A DNA stretch of 64,000 nucleotides, from positions 1,364,001-1,428,000 of the forward strand of contig NZ_CP066339.1 in the NCBI RefSeq assembly GCF_016406125.1, written 5' to 3'. Origin of the DNA: Alicyclobacillus sp. SO9 (GTDB taxonomy: Bacteria > Bacillota > Bacilli > Alicyclobacillales > Alicyclobacillaceae). This document shows, in pieces, positions 9,849 to 18,684 of this stretch. Positions within the stretch are counted from its first letter, which is position 1. Each line of letters begins with the position of its first letter. Both the position numbers and the translations under genes were made by a program. Under the pieces are notes generated by a model, which ran no database searches, had not been told where the DNA came from, and saw nothing but the letters and a program-made list of their open reading frames with translations.

Positions 9849-11159
9849 ATGAAAAATAAAATGTTAGCATTTGGGGCTGTGAGCCTTGCCACGTTGGTAA
9901 TTGCGGGGTGTGGGACTGCAAACACGTCTTCAAGCGGAAGCAGCACAGGCGGTGCGAAAAATACCAGCAATACGGCATCGGGATCGACCAGTGGGCCAAT
10001 CAAGATTCAACTGTGGGAATCACATTCGAGCGGGCCCGTCGCAAACACTGAGCAGAAGCTTGTGAAGAAGTTTAATGCATCTCACTCCAAGGTGGATATC
10101 AGTCTTAACATTACACACGCTTCTGCCAAAGCCCTAGCAGCAGTTACAGCAGGTCATCCTCCCGTGCTTGCCGAAATCAGCCACTATATTGGAAAATATG
10201 TGAGTGCCAAAGCGCTGTTACCTTTAAACTCGTTTCTCTCTACAAACAGCAAAGAAACCTTCTGGTCAGGTGTACAGGGCAATACCATGTGGAACGGGAA
10301 AGAGTACCGCTATCCAGCAGATGTGAAGGTGGAAGAGTTCTACTACAATAAGTCGCTGTTTAAAAAAGCAGGAATCAAAGCGCCTCCTGCCACGTGGACA
10401 GCAATGGCCCTTGATCTGCAGAAACTAAAAGCACTTGGTGTGATTCCACTTGGCTTTAAAGACTCCTCAGCCCACATTCTCTCTGCGTTTATTTCCAACG
10501 GAGGCAGCACATTCGCGGGCACGTCGAAGAAGAAAGTGCAGTTTGACAATTCTGCCGGTAAAACGACATTCAATTACTTCCGAACACTGCACCAAAAGAA
10601 AGAGATGGTTTTTGGACATGGAAATACAATGAGGGCCGACTTCGGCGCACAGAAAATGGCCATTGTTGACGGTACGTCGGCAGGTTATCAAAAAATTCTC
10701 GCTGCGACGGGCGGGAAATTTAAGATGGGGGCCTTTGCATTTCCAGCCGGAGTCTCAGGACATAGCGGGGGTATCATTCAAGGGCTTGGCTTTGTCTTGT
10801 TTAATGGCGTCAGCAAGGCGGATCAAAAGGCAGCATGGACATTTGTCCACTGGTGGAATGAACCTGCGCAACAGGCATATTGGTCCATGCACAGCGGATT
10901 TGCACCCACAACTCCGGCCGGCGCAAAAGCAATCCCAGCTAGTTGGTTGAAGTCGAATAAGGGTGAGGCTGTGACGATTAACATACTGAAATCAAAACAC
11001 ACTGTGCCTCGTGCTAACACAAACGCATATTCAGAGGTGGACAGTGTGCTCGACTCCGCCTTCTTCAACGCAGTCACCGGAAAAACATCAGTCGCAGCAG
11101 CATTAAAAAAGTTGGACACTCAAGCAAACCAGTATCTTTCGGGTAAATCCGGACTGTAA
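9849..11159 (+). CDS. Extracellular solute-binding lipoprotein of the sugar importer
   Basis: Family 1 (MalE/UgpB-like) solute-binding protein, 436 residues. The signal ends in lipobox VIAGC (Cys21), followed by a Ser/Thr/Gly linker and then the start of the mature fold IKIQLWESHSSGPVANTEQKLVKKF. UgpB-like features include the tract YYNKSLFKKAGI and WTFVHWWNEP near the C-terminus. RBS AAGGAGAG precedes ATG 9849. It is anchored outside the membrane and delivers sugar to the two permeases upstream. A strong terminator follows, closing the operon. Confidence 0.93.
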   Translation: MKNKMLAFGAVSLATLVIAGCGTANTSSSGSSTGGAKNTSNTASGSTSGPIKIQLWESHSSGPVANTEQKLVKKFNASHSKVDISLNITHASAKALAAVTAGHPPVLAEISHYIGKYVSAKALLPLNSFLSTNSKETFWSGVQGNTMWNGKEYRYPADVKVEEFYYNKSLFKKAGIKAPPATWTAMALDLQKLKALGVIPLGFKDSSAHILSAFISNGGSTFAGTSKKKVQFDNSAGKTTFNYFRTLHQKKEMVFGHGNTMRADFGAQKMAIVDGTSAGYQKILAATGGKFKMGAFAFPAGVSGHSGGIIQGLGFVLFNGVSKADQKAAWTFVHWWNEPAQQAYWSMHSGFAPTTPAGAKAIPASWLKSNKGEAVTINILKSKHTVPRANTNAYSEVDSVLDSAFFNAVTGKTSVAAALKKLDTQANQYLSGKSGL

Positions 11160-11182
11160 CTGCACGCGCACCATCGACATCC

Positions 11183-11214
11183 AAAATGCCACCAAGCCAG
11201 GTGGCATTTTGTGC
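11183..11214 (+). terminator. Rho-independent terminator of the sugar importer operon
   Basis: Perfect 11-bp stem AAAATGCCACC/GGTGGCATTTT (11183-11193 with 11200-11210), 6-base loop, and T-rich 3' arm. It lies 24 bp after the binding-protein stop. Confidence 0.85.
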
Positions 11215-11367
11215 TTTCGCAGAAGGTTCGCCAGAAAGTTAGTAGGTTCTGCAACGAACAACAAAGACATGTGCTGTCGGATTAGACCCAGTTGTAGACT
11301 CGAGCCCACCCAAGGCTAAGGATACTTGGCATAGGCTGATGTCAGAGTGACGAGGAGGGCGTGTGGA

Positions 11368-12639
11368 ATGGAGATTCACGTTATACGGCAGGGCCAGACT
11401 TTGTGGAGCCTCTCACGGCTATACGGAGTGAATGTACAGGACATGATTCATTTAAATGGCATTTCTGACCCGCGGCAACTAGTCATTGGACAGGCGATAG
11501 TCATTCCAACCCCGCGAGGGGCTTATGTCGTGCAGCCTGGAGACACATTGTATGCCGTTGCAAAGGGGTACGGTACTTCCGCGACTGCTCTGGCTGCACT
11601 GAATCAGATTCAAAATCCGGATATTCTGTCGGTCGGGCAGAAGTTGAAGGTTCCTAAGAAAAGCAGACGTACCATTGAAGCAAATGCATATTTAACGGAC
11701 GTTGGCAGTAGAGGCGAGCAGGTTGTACGTGAAACCGCATCAGTCCTGACTTATTTGAGTCCATTCAGTTATCACGTTGGGCGAGACGGCTCTCTTGTCC
11801 CTCTGAACGATACCCAACTCATCAATTTGGCGAAAAATCAGACTGTTTCCCCTTTGCTCGTAATATCCAATTGGGAAGGCAGCATGTTCAGTTCGGATTT
11901 GGCTCACGTGGTGTTAAACAGCGACTCTGTTCAGCAGAGACTCATTGATAGTGTTTTGACTGTCATGAAAAACAAGGGGCACAAAGGACTCAACATAGAT
12001 TTTGAGTACGTCTATCCAGACGATCGCGAAGTGTACAACCAGTTCTTACAAAAGGTTGTGACTCGATTTCACAGTGAAGGCTATACAGTATCCACGGCAC
12101 TAGCTCCGAAACTGTCTGCATCACAGCAGGGGCTGCTTTATACAGCCCACGATTATCCAGTCCACGGGAGGCTGTGTGACTACGTTGTACTAATGAGCTA
12201 TGAGTGGGGATGGATTGGTGGAAAAGCAAGGGCAGTGTCACCTGTAGACCAAATCCGCAAAGTCCTTGATTACGCAGTGACGGCGATTCCACGGCGCAAA
12301 ATTCTCATGGGCGTCTCTGTCTACGGCTACGACTGGAAACTTCCCTTCGTACAAGGAAGCAGGGCTCGGACGTTAACCCCCTTGGGAGCCGTTCAAGTTG
12401 CCGCGAGGAACAATGTACCTATTCGGTACAGTACCGTGTCTCAGGCACCACACTATGATTACAAGGACTCGGCGGGAAGCACTCATCAGGTATGGTTCGA
12501 AGACCCCCGAAGTTTTCGGGCGAAATTGGATTTGGTTTCTTCGTATCGGCTGCGGGGTATCAGCTTTTGGTCATATCCTACCAGCTTTCCGCAAGTGCCG
12601 GCGGTTCTTAGCCAAGACTTTCGTGTGAGAAAGTTTTAG
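11368..12639 (+). CDS. sleL: LysM-GH18 spore cortex-lytic enzyme, SleL/YaaH-like
   Basis: Two N-terminal LysM repeats (about residues 1-45 and 50-95) bind peptidoglycan; a GH18 domain follows, with catalytic motif HKGLNIDFEYVYPDD including the acid Glu. SleL/YaaH enzymes cleave cortex muramic-lactam fragments during germination as N-acetylglucosaminidases. The length of about 423 residues matches. GTG codons occur at 11347 and upstream, but GAGGAGGG at 11352-11359 fits ATG 11368. There is no signal peptide, as for spore enzymes made in the mother cell. Its 3' end overlaps that of the convergent MFS remnant by 69 bp. Confidence 0.88.
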   Translation: MEIHVIRQGQTLWSLSRLYGVNVQDMIHLNGISDPRQLVIGQAIVIPTPRGAYVVQPGDTLYAVAKGYGTSATALAALNQIQNPDILSVGQKLKVPKKSRRTIEANAYLTDVGSRGEQVVRETASVLTYLSPFSYHVGRDGSLVPLNDTQLINLAKNQTVSPLLVISNWEGSMFSSDLAHVVLNSDSVQQRLIDSVLTVMKNKGHKGLNIDFEYVYPDDREVYNQFLQKVVTRFHSEGYTVSTALAPKLSASQQGLLYTAHDYPVHGRLCDYVVLMSYEWGWIGGKARAVSPVDQIRKVLDYAVTAIPRRKILMGVSVYGYDWKLPFVQGSRARTLTPLGAVQVAARNNVPIRYSTVSQAPHYDYKDSAGSTHQVWFEDPRSFRAKLDLVSSYRLRGISFWSYPTSFPQVPAVLSQDFRVRKF

Positions 12640-13415
12640 TTGAGATGTTGCCGCAACTTGAACAACCATCATGAATAGCACCACAGCAATGAGTGCGAAG
12701 ACGGCAGAGGAAAAACTGTTCGAAACAGCATGGATCCAGCCTAGAAAAATTGGACCGGCAGCACCAATTACGTAACCGACTGACTGCGCTTTAGCAGACC
12801 ATGCTGCGGCTTCATGGTGGTCAGACGTAATGTCAATGGGAAGCAGCAGATTGAGCGGAAACAAGCCGCCGGCTCCAATGCCAATAAGTCCCGAGGCCAC
12901 TAGAGGGTGACGATGAAAAACCAGAAGCAGAAGTCCGCAAAGCTCAAACAGAGATTCCACGATGAGCCAAAGTCGACGAGACGGAATTTTGCGCAGTACA
13001 ACAGAGAGAATTAGGCTGACCGGAATTTGAACAGCTACAAATAGGGTCAAGGCGTTGGCTGCGTAGGACTTGGTGTAACCCATGCCTTGAATGATTTGAG
13101 GCAGCCAAGCGGTAAACGAGTAGAACAACACAGCCATTAACCCGAAGGATATGGTAATGAGCCACGCCTTCGGGTTCGTCCAAGGCAACTTGGTGTTTAC
13201 ACCGGAAGGCGTTTGATACTGTTTCTGTTGCGGAATATGGGCGAGCAGTCGCCAGACAACAGCTGCGACGAATGCAATCACAGCCCAGGACGCGAGAGAT
13301 GCCTGCCATGAATGAAAGCTTTTCTGAAGGAAGAGAGAGAATGAGGAACTGACGGCCGCAAATTCAACGATGCGATGAATAGTGCTATCGCCAACAAGAG
13401 CGTGTTTTTCTTCAT
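12571..13415 (-). pseudogene. MFS transporter (CynX/NimT family) with a large internal deletion
   Basis: The gene starts at ATG 13415 behind AGGAG with a normal first helix (MKKNTLLLAIALFIASLNLRPS). After about 24 residues it jumps out of frame into FSLFLQKSFHSWQASLASWAVIAF, which in CynX-type carriers is the fifth to sixth helix region. The C-terminal half (to 12571) is intact with six helices. Roughly 130-150 residues are missing, so transport is impossible. Related carriers export small organic acids, cyanate or 2-nitroimidazole. The adjacent divergent LysR gene, probably its regulator, is intact. Confidence 0.82.
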
Positions 13416-13567
13416 ATATTTAAACTCCTCTCAGTGCGCAGTCGTGTTGCACACTCTGTAAAGCAAACGGAAACCAATCTCATATCGGCATGAATTCATC
13501 TGTTACGGGTGGGTCTGAGAGGGCTGCATTGCCCCGGAAACGTCTTGAAAGAATCATACTTGCACAT

Positions 13568-13623
13568 CAATCATTTATCAATTAGATTTAATTTATCATT
13601 ATGATTTACCAGACAAATGATTG
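13568..13623. promoter_or_regulatory. Likely LysR operator region between the MFS remnant and lysR
   Basis: Perfect 9-bp inverted repeat CAATCATTT (13568-13576) / AAATGATTG (13615-13623) enclosing a second palindrome ATCAT-T-ATGAT (13595-13605), which fits the LysR T-N11-A style. It is AT-rich and lies between divergent genes, upstream of the LysR start at 13668. Confidence 0.5.
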
Positions 13624-13667
13624 TCTGCTGTATAAGTCGGGTCAACCGATGGAGGGAGAGTGTTACT

Positions 13668-14561
13668 ATGGAATTGAGACAACTGGAGTACTTTCTGGCG
13701 GTATGTGAAGAATTGCACTTCACCCGTGCAGCAGACAAGCTGAAGGTGTCACAGCCAAATTTGAGCTTGAAAATTAAAGCACTTGAAGAAGAAATCGGGA
13801 TCCCGTTATTTGACCGCATCGGCAAACGAACCGCACTGACTGAAGCGGGTAGCGTTCTTCGCAAACATACTCTGAGCATGTTTGCGAATTTACAAAATGC
13901 AATGACTGAAATAGAAGACCTGCGTCACCATCGCGGTGGACGTCTCAGTGTAGGAGCATTGCCCTCTGAACTGGACTTTCGTTTGACTCCGATGTTTATC
14001 AGTTATATGCAACAATATCCAACTGTAAAATTAGAAATCACTTCCGAAGTGAATCTGGTGGAAGAGGTATTAAGCAATGGCATTGATATTGGCATCGCTG
14101 TCAAACCTGCAGTCGATGCGCGTCTCGTTATCCGTTCTTTGTCCCGTGAAGAATATGGAGTGGTGGTTTCCAGACAGAGTGCTTTCTTTGACAGAGAATC
14201 AATGTCTCTATTTGAACTAATGGACATGCCTATAGTTGCGTACCCTAAAGGATTTTGGGGGAGGCATTTTCTTGAAGATTGGTGTCTGCAACACGGCTTC
14301 ACTATGAACATAGTGGTTGAAACCAGTTCAAACCCGTCTCTGTTTCACTTTGTCAGGGAAAATATCGGAATTGCCATCGTAGCGAATTCACTTGTTGAGT
14401 CCATGGATAAACTAAAATTGAGGTTTATTCCGATACATGACTATCCTCCGGTGAGGGAGATGAGTATCGTCTATAGGAGTGACAAGTATCTCAGTCATGC
14501 TGCACAAGCTTTTATCCGTTTTGCGGAAGAACACTTGCGGGTTACTTGGGACAGCCCGTAA
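13668..14561 (+). CDS. LysR-family transcriptional regulator
   Basis: Regulator of 297 residues. The N-terminal winged HTH (MELRQLEYFLAVCEELHFTRAADKLKVSQPNLSLKIKALEEEIG) is canonical; the rest is a periplasmic-binding-like effector domain. The ORF is open further upstream, but ATG 13668 with GGAGGGAG upstream gives the standard family start. It is divergent from the damaged MFS gene, its presumptive target. The co-inducer is unknown. Closest in style to CynR/GltC-type regulators. Confidence 0.93.
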   Translation: MELRQLEYFLAVCEELHFTRAADKLKVSQPNLSLKIKALEEEIGIPLFDRIGKRTALTEAGSVLRKHTLSMFANLQNAMTEIEDLRHHRGGRLSVGALPSELDFRLTPMFISYMQQYPTVKLEITSEVNLVEEVLSNGIDIGIAVKPAVDARLVIRSLSREEYGVVVSRQSAFFDRESMSLFELMDMPIVAYPKGFWGRHFLEDWCLQHGFTMNIVVETSSNPSLFHFVRENIGIAIVANSLVESMDKLKLRFIPIHDYPPVREMSIVYRSDKYLSHAAQAFIRFAEEHLRVTWDSP

Positions 14562-14579
14562 GCAGTTGGAGTGATAGAT

Positions 14580-15419
14580 TTGAACATTGAAGTCAAGGAT
14601 GTTGTTTCAAAGACAATTCTTACGGAAGCAACGGGTTATCTAAACGTTGGTTTTACTCATTCGTTGAATCCGTACAGCGGCTGTGCCTTCGCTTGCAAGT
14701 ACTGCTATGTACGGGAGATGCCCGTTCAGAAATTTAAAGACATGCCTTGGGGAACCTGGGTGAACATCAAAACCAACGCAGCAGAGAAATACAGAATCGA
14801 GGCAGTCAAACTACGCGCGAGAAACAGGCCAATCAACATTTTCATGTCTTCTGTTACAGACCCCTACCAGCCGATTGAAAGGAAAGCAGAGATTACTCGC
14901 AGTATTCTAGAACAGATGCTTGTAAATCCACCTGATTTTATTCAAATTCAGACACGGAGTCCGCTTGTTAAACGTGATATTGATTTACTGAAGCAACTCA
15001 AAGATGTGTGCAGAGTTCTCGTTTCGATGACAGTTGAGACTGACCGTGAAGATATGAAACGGATTTTTGCACCGTATGCGCCCGGTATTCGATTGCGGTT
15101 GAAAACGCTGGCAGCCGTCCATGAAGCAGGCATACCAACACAAGCTTCGGTTTCTCCGGTTCTGCCGTTTACCCGCGACTTTGCAAAGACACTGGAGGGA
15201 ATCGCAGACAGTGTTTGGATTGACACCTTGACTATAGGTGACGGTTTAAGCGGAAGACGGTCAGCGACACTTGGCATGCCGAAGCTTTTTGAAGAACATG
15301 CCCTTACACAATGGTACAGAGGCGATTTGCATCACAGGGTTGAGAAGTATTTCAAAAAGTACTTTCCTGCTGAAAAGATTCGAGTTTCGAAGTCGGAAGC
15401 GTTTCTGCCGAAGGGCTGA
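14580..15419 (+). CDS. SPL-like radical SAM protein
   Basis: Radical SAM protein of about 279 residues with the cluster motif CAFACKYCY near residue 35, in the form CxxxCxxC. The neighbourhood NPYSGCAFACKYCYV and the block SSVTDPYQPIE are characteristic of COG1533, the spore photoproduct lyase-related family (Rv2578c-like). True SplB has a different C-terminus, so photoproduct repair is not established. TTG 14580 is well spaced from TTGGAG at 14566-14571; GTG 14571 overlaps that site and is less likely. It follows lysR by 18 bp and may be co-transcribed. Confidence 0.85.
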   Translation: MNIEVKDVVSKTILTEATGYLNVGFTHSLNPYSGCAFACKYCYVREMPVQKFKDMPWGTWVNIKTNAAEKYRIEAVKLRARNRPINIFMSSVTDPYQPIERKAEITRSILEQMLVNPPDFIQIQTRSPLVKRDIDLLKQLKDVCRVLVSMTVETDREDMKRIFAPYAPGIRLRLKTLAAVHEAGIPTQASVSPVLPFTRDFAKTLEGIADSVWIDTLTIGDGLSGRRSATLGMPKLFEEHALTQWYRGDLHHRVEKYFKKYFPAEKIRVSKSEAFLPKG

Positions 15420-15442
15420 ACCAGCAGTTGGTATCTCTCTTA

Positions 15443-15868
15443 TTACATATGTATGAGGATATATGACCCCGGCCCGGTCAAGGCTACGCCAATCACGACA
15501 GCAATCAATACCAAATTGTATTCAAACCCGCCCTTATCTATCCAGAAGCCGTTTTTCATGTGCACAATCAGAATGGCATCTATCATGACAAGGGAGATCA
15601 GAATTGCGCCAATCGGTGTCAGGGTTCCCGCTGCAAATAGGAATCCGCCTGCGAGTTCAAACAGGCCTGCAATGATACTCCAAATTCGCGTTCCAGAGCC
15701 AAAACCCAAGGATTCCAGCCATTTTCCAAATCCTATGGGTCCCGGTCCGCCGAACCAACCAAAAAGCTTTTGACCGCTGTGTCCGATAAACGTGATACCG
15801 ACAACCAGGCGAATGAGCAAAAGGCCAACACTAATGAGTCCCGGATTATTCAAATGTTGATAAGACAT
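15443..15868 (-). CDS. DoxX family membrane protein
   Basis: Small membrane protein of 141 residues with four helices and the DoxX signature GLLLIRLVVGITFIGHSGQKLFGWFGGPG. In Bacillales such proteins are linked to thiol or oxidative stress and quinone-associated redox. It is convergent with the radical SAM gene. Promoter-side repeats lie at 15962-15993, between it and the divergent flavin monooxygenase. Confidence 0.88.
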   Translation of the reverse strand: MSYQHLNNPGLISVGLLLIRLVVGITFIGHSGQKLFGWFGGPGPIGFGKWLESLGFGSGTRIWSIIAGLFELAGGFLFAAGTLTPIGAILISLVMIDAILIVHMKNGFWIDKGGFEYNLVLIAVVIGVALTGPGSYILIHM

Positions 15869-15961
15869 GAATGGAAACCTTCCTTCGTCAAGGATCGCGT
15901 TGCTGTGCAGCCGTCAAGGGTCGTATTGTTGTACAGCAGGAGTGTGTATCTGTTTAATTGT

Positions 15962-15993
15962 GTACGGGTCCAATTGCGTACGGGTCCAATGCC
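15962..15993. repeat. Tandem 16-bp repeat in the doxX-monooxygenase intergenic region
   Basis: Two adjacent units beginning GTACGGGTCCAAT (15962-15974 and 15978-15990). They lie between divergent genes, about 95 bp from the DoxX start and 160 bp from the monooxygenase start, and could be a regulator binding site. Confidence 0.6.
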
Positions 15994-16152
15994 GTTACTA
16001 TTCCGTTGCAGACTTATGTCATGCATATTTCATATCAAACTTGAGACAGGAATAAAACCTGTATATAGTTGCAGGAGGGTTAGGCATCTTGCCTAGCCTC
16101 TCGGATACGCATCGTTACCTATTTTTTTGTGCTTTTGAAAGGGAGAGATATC

Positions 16153-17163
16153 ATGTCTGGTACACATAAACTGGAGGACATTTCTTTTTCAGTGTTAGAC
16201 CTGGCTCCCATCACAGAGGGTCACACTGCAACAGATGCTCTGAGAAACAGTCTGGATTTAGCCCAACATGCTGAGAAGTGGGGCTACAAGAGATACTGGG
16301 TTGCAGAACATCACGGTATGCCGGGGATTTCCAGTTCAGCCACTTCAGTGGTGATTGGCTATATTGCGGGAGGTACCTCGACGATTCGGGTTGGTTCCGG
16401 CGGTATTATGTTGCCCAATCACGCACCACTTGTTATTGCTGAGCAGTTTGGAACGCTGGAAGCGCTGTACCCGGGCCGCATTGACTTGGGATTGGGGCGT
16501 GCACCTGGTACTGACGGTGTGACAGCACATGCCTTACGTCGCAGATTCGATGAAAGTGCCGATGACTTTCCAGAGTTATTAGCGGAACTGTACTCCTATT
16601 TTCATCCGCAGGATGACGGAAAAAGGCATGTGCGCGCAGTTCCTGGGGAAGGTTTGGATGTTCCCTTCTGGCTGCTGGGGTCAAGTGATTTCAGCGCCCG
16701 CCTGGCTAGCCAACTTGGATTTCCCTTTTCCTTTGCGAGTCACTTTGCACCAAACTATACAATTCCCGCATTACAATTGTACCGGGAGAACTTTCGTCCC
16801 TCAGCACATCTCAGCAGGCCTCACAGCATGATTGGTGTGAACGTCATAGCCGCCGATACAGATGACGAAGCGCACAGGTTAGCCACATCTATGCAGCAGC
16901 AGGCATTGAGCTTGTTCCGCGGCCGTCCGGGGAAACTCCAACCACCAGTGGACAGTATCGAGCGTGTGGCAAACGAATATGAACAAGCAGCCTTGGCAGA
17001 GCGTGCCCGGTATACGGTTGTAGGCAGTAAGGACACGGTGCGAAAAGGTCTTGAACGCTTTCTAGAGGAGACGAGAGCGGACGAAATGATTGTCAGTGCA
17101 CAGATTTACAATCACGATGCTCGGCTGCGTTCCTACGAAATTCTTTCGGGCATCATATCATAG
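16153..17163 (+). CDS. LLM class flavin-dependent oxidoreductase (MsnO8-like)
   Basis: Luciferase-like monooxygenase of 336 residues. The TIM-barrel N-terminus [13 protein letters not shown] and blocks [19 protein letters not shown] and [44 protein letters not shown] mark the YvbT/MsnO8 subgroup. It uses reduced FMN and oxygen on an unknown substrate. ATG 16153 is preferred over upstream codons because GGGAGAG lies at 16141-16147. It is divergent from doxX with tandem repeats between them. Confidence 0.92.
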   Translation: MSGTHKLEDISFSVLDLAPITEGHTATDALRNSLDLAQHAEKWGYKRYWVAEHHGMPGISSSATSVVIGYIAGGTSTIRVGSGGIMLPNHAPLVIAEQFGTLEALYPGRIDLGLGRAPGTDGVTAHALRRRFDESADDFPELLAELYSYFHPQDDGKRHVRAVPGEGLDVPFWLLGSSDFSARLASQLGFPFSFASHFAPNYTIPALQLYRENFRPSAHLSRPHSMIGVNVIAADTDDEAHRLATSMQQQALSLFRGRPGKLQPPVDSIERVANEYEQAALAERARYTVVGSKDTVRKGLERFLEETRADEMIVSAQIYNHDARLRSYEILSGIIS

Positions 17164-17254
17164 CAGTTCACCAATTGTCTGGAGAAGTGGTTGCTTGCCT
17201 GCTGGAACAAGCCTTGCCTGCTGAAACGAGCCAACCATTTCTCCAGTAGTGTTG

Positions 17255-18418
17255 TTATCTGCTCACATACGTACTGTTAATTTCCCTGACCTTGCTGAAC
17301 CCCGACAGAGCCAACTGCAAATCCAGCTCAGCTTTCCACTGCATGAGCAGTTCCTCTACTCCCTCCTGACCTCCGACACCGAGAGCATAAGCGTACGGCC
17401 TTCCAAGCAGTACCGCTTTGGCCCCAAGCGCAATGGCCTTATAAACATCTGCGGCGCACCGGATACCGCTGTCCATCAGCAAGAGGTAATCGGGTCCCAC
17501 GGCCTGACGTACAGGGCTCAGTGCATCAATGGCCGCAATGCCGCCGTCTACTTGCCGTCCGCCGTGATTCGAGACAATGACCCCATCCATGCCCATGAAC
17601 TGAGCCTGTCTCGCATCCTCTGGATGAGTAATCCCTTTGACGAGGATAGGAAGTTTGGTCCAGGTCCTCAATTCTTCCAGGTCGTCCCATGAGAAGGCGG
17701 GATTTACATAGACTTTCAGGAATTCTTCGATTGCGGCGCTCGGATTATTCTGCGGGGGCTCGTCGAGTCTGGATAAAAAAGCGGGATCGGACATAAAGTT
17801 TGCTACGCCTTCACCTTGCAGAAATGGGAGGTACACGTTGCTAAGGTCCTGGGGGCGCCAACCCAACATGGTTGTATCGACGGTCACAACCAGTGCAGAG
17901 TATCCAGCTTGTTCGGCGCGGGTGATAAAACTTCGAATAATATCTTTGTCAGTGCCGGGATAAAGTTGAAACCAACGTACTCCTTCTCCCATTACTTTAG
18001 CGATTTCTTCAATGGTGAAGGAGGACACAGTGCTTAAAATAAATGGAACCTCTTGGTTGTATGCAGCCTTTGCTGACGCTAATTCTGCGTCTTTATGGAT
18101 AATCGACTGCACACCAATTGGGGCGAGGAGCAAAGGGGTGGGAAAGTCTTGCTCCAGGAGACGCACACTTAAGTCGCGAGTTTCCACATTGCTCAGCATT
18201 CTTGATTGGATTGCATACCGCTCAAAAGCAGACCTGTTGTGCCGCATGGTTTGCCCCATACCGGCACCTCCGTCTACATAGCCGAATGGGCCAGCATCCA
18301 AACGCTGTTTTGCCTCCTCTCTCCACCCATCTGATGTGACGGGCCACGGCCATTTGGAGACGCCTTTCAGTGCAGACGAGTAGATTCTAAGTTCTGCTTC
18401 ATATCCGTATTGTGTCAT
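17255..18418 (-). CDS. FMN-dependent alpha-hydroxy-acid oxidase (lactate monooxygenase-like)
   Basis: Flavoprotein of 387 residues in the glycolate oxidase/LldD family. FMN-binding and catalytic blocks are visible: LLLAPIGVQSIIHKDAELASAKAA, VVTVDTTMLGWRPQDLSNVYLPFL and SNHGGRQVDGGIAAIDAL with the catalytic His, then DSGIRCAADVYKAIALGAKAVLLGRPY. The long insertion after WRPQDL is typical of the lactate 2-monooxygenase/lactate oxidase subgroup. It oxidises L-2-hydroxy acids, producing a 2-oxo acid or decarboxylated product. It is divergent from the dead Cas12f gene across 266 bp. Confidence 0.9.
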   Translation of the reverse strand: MTQYGYEAELRIYSSALKGVSKWPWPVTSDGWREEAKQRLDAGPFGYVDGGAGMGQTMRHNRSAFERYAIQSRMLSNVETRDLSVRLLEQDFPTPLLLAPIGVQSIIHKDAELASAKAAYNQEVPFILSTVSSFTIEEIAKVMGEGVRWFQLYPGTDKDIIRSFITRAEQAGYSALVVTVDTTMLGWRPQDLSNVYLPFLQGEGVANFMSDPAFLSRLDEPPQNNPSAAIEEFLKVYVNPAFSWDDLEELRTWTKLPILVKGITHPEDARQAQFMGMDGVIVSNHGGRQVDGGIAAIDALSPVRQAVGPDYLLLMDSGIRCAADVYKAIALGAKAVLLGRPYAYALGVGGQEGVEELLMQWKAELDLQLALSGFSKVREINSTYVSR

Positions 18419-18611
18419 TGGTTTTAGTTCAGCCCTTTCAGTGCTTTTGTACTGGCACGTGTCACCCCCATTCTAGAGGAAGTTGAAGAATAAGAAAATT
18501 AAAACATCTTTGCCTTGAGATTGTGCGCCATTTGCTAGGCCTGCAGTCATCCGTTATATGGGAATGAGATTACTACCCTCACTATAAAGCATCAAAATTC
18601 ATAAGGAAGTG

Positions 18612-18630
18612 TTATATAATTTATGTGAAC
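18612..18630 (+). promoter_or_regulatory. -10-like TATAAT and repeat upstream of the Cas12f homologue
   Basis: TTATATAATTTATGTGAAC contains a consensus TATAAT at 18615-18620, 64 bp before the Cas12f start; the -35 is not obvious. A similar sequence occurs after the gene at 19986-20005. Confidence 0.5.
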
Positions 18631-18684
18631 TTTCTATGACAAGATTGCCGGACTCTTGCGCCTGCGCGGCGAGGTGACATCTTT

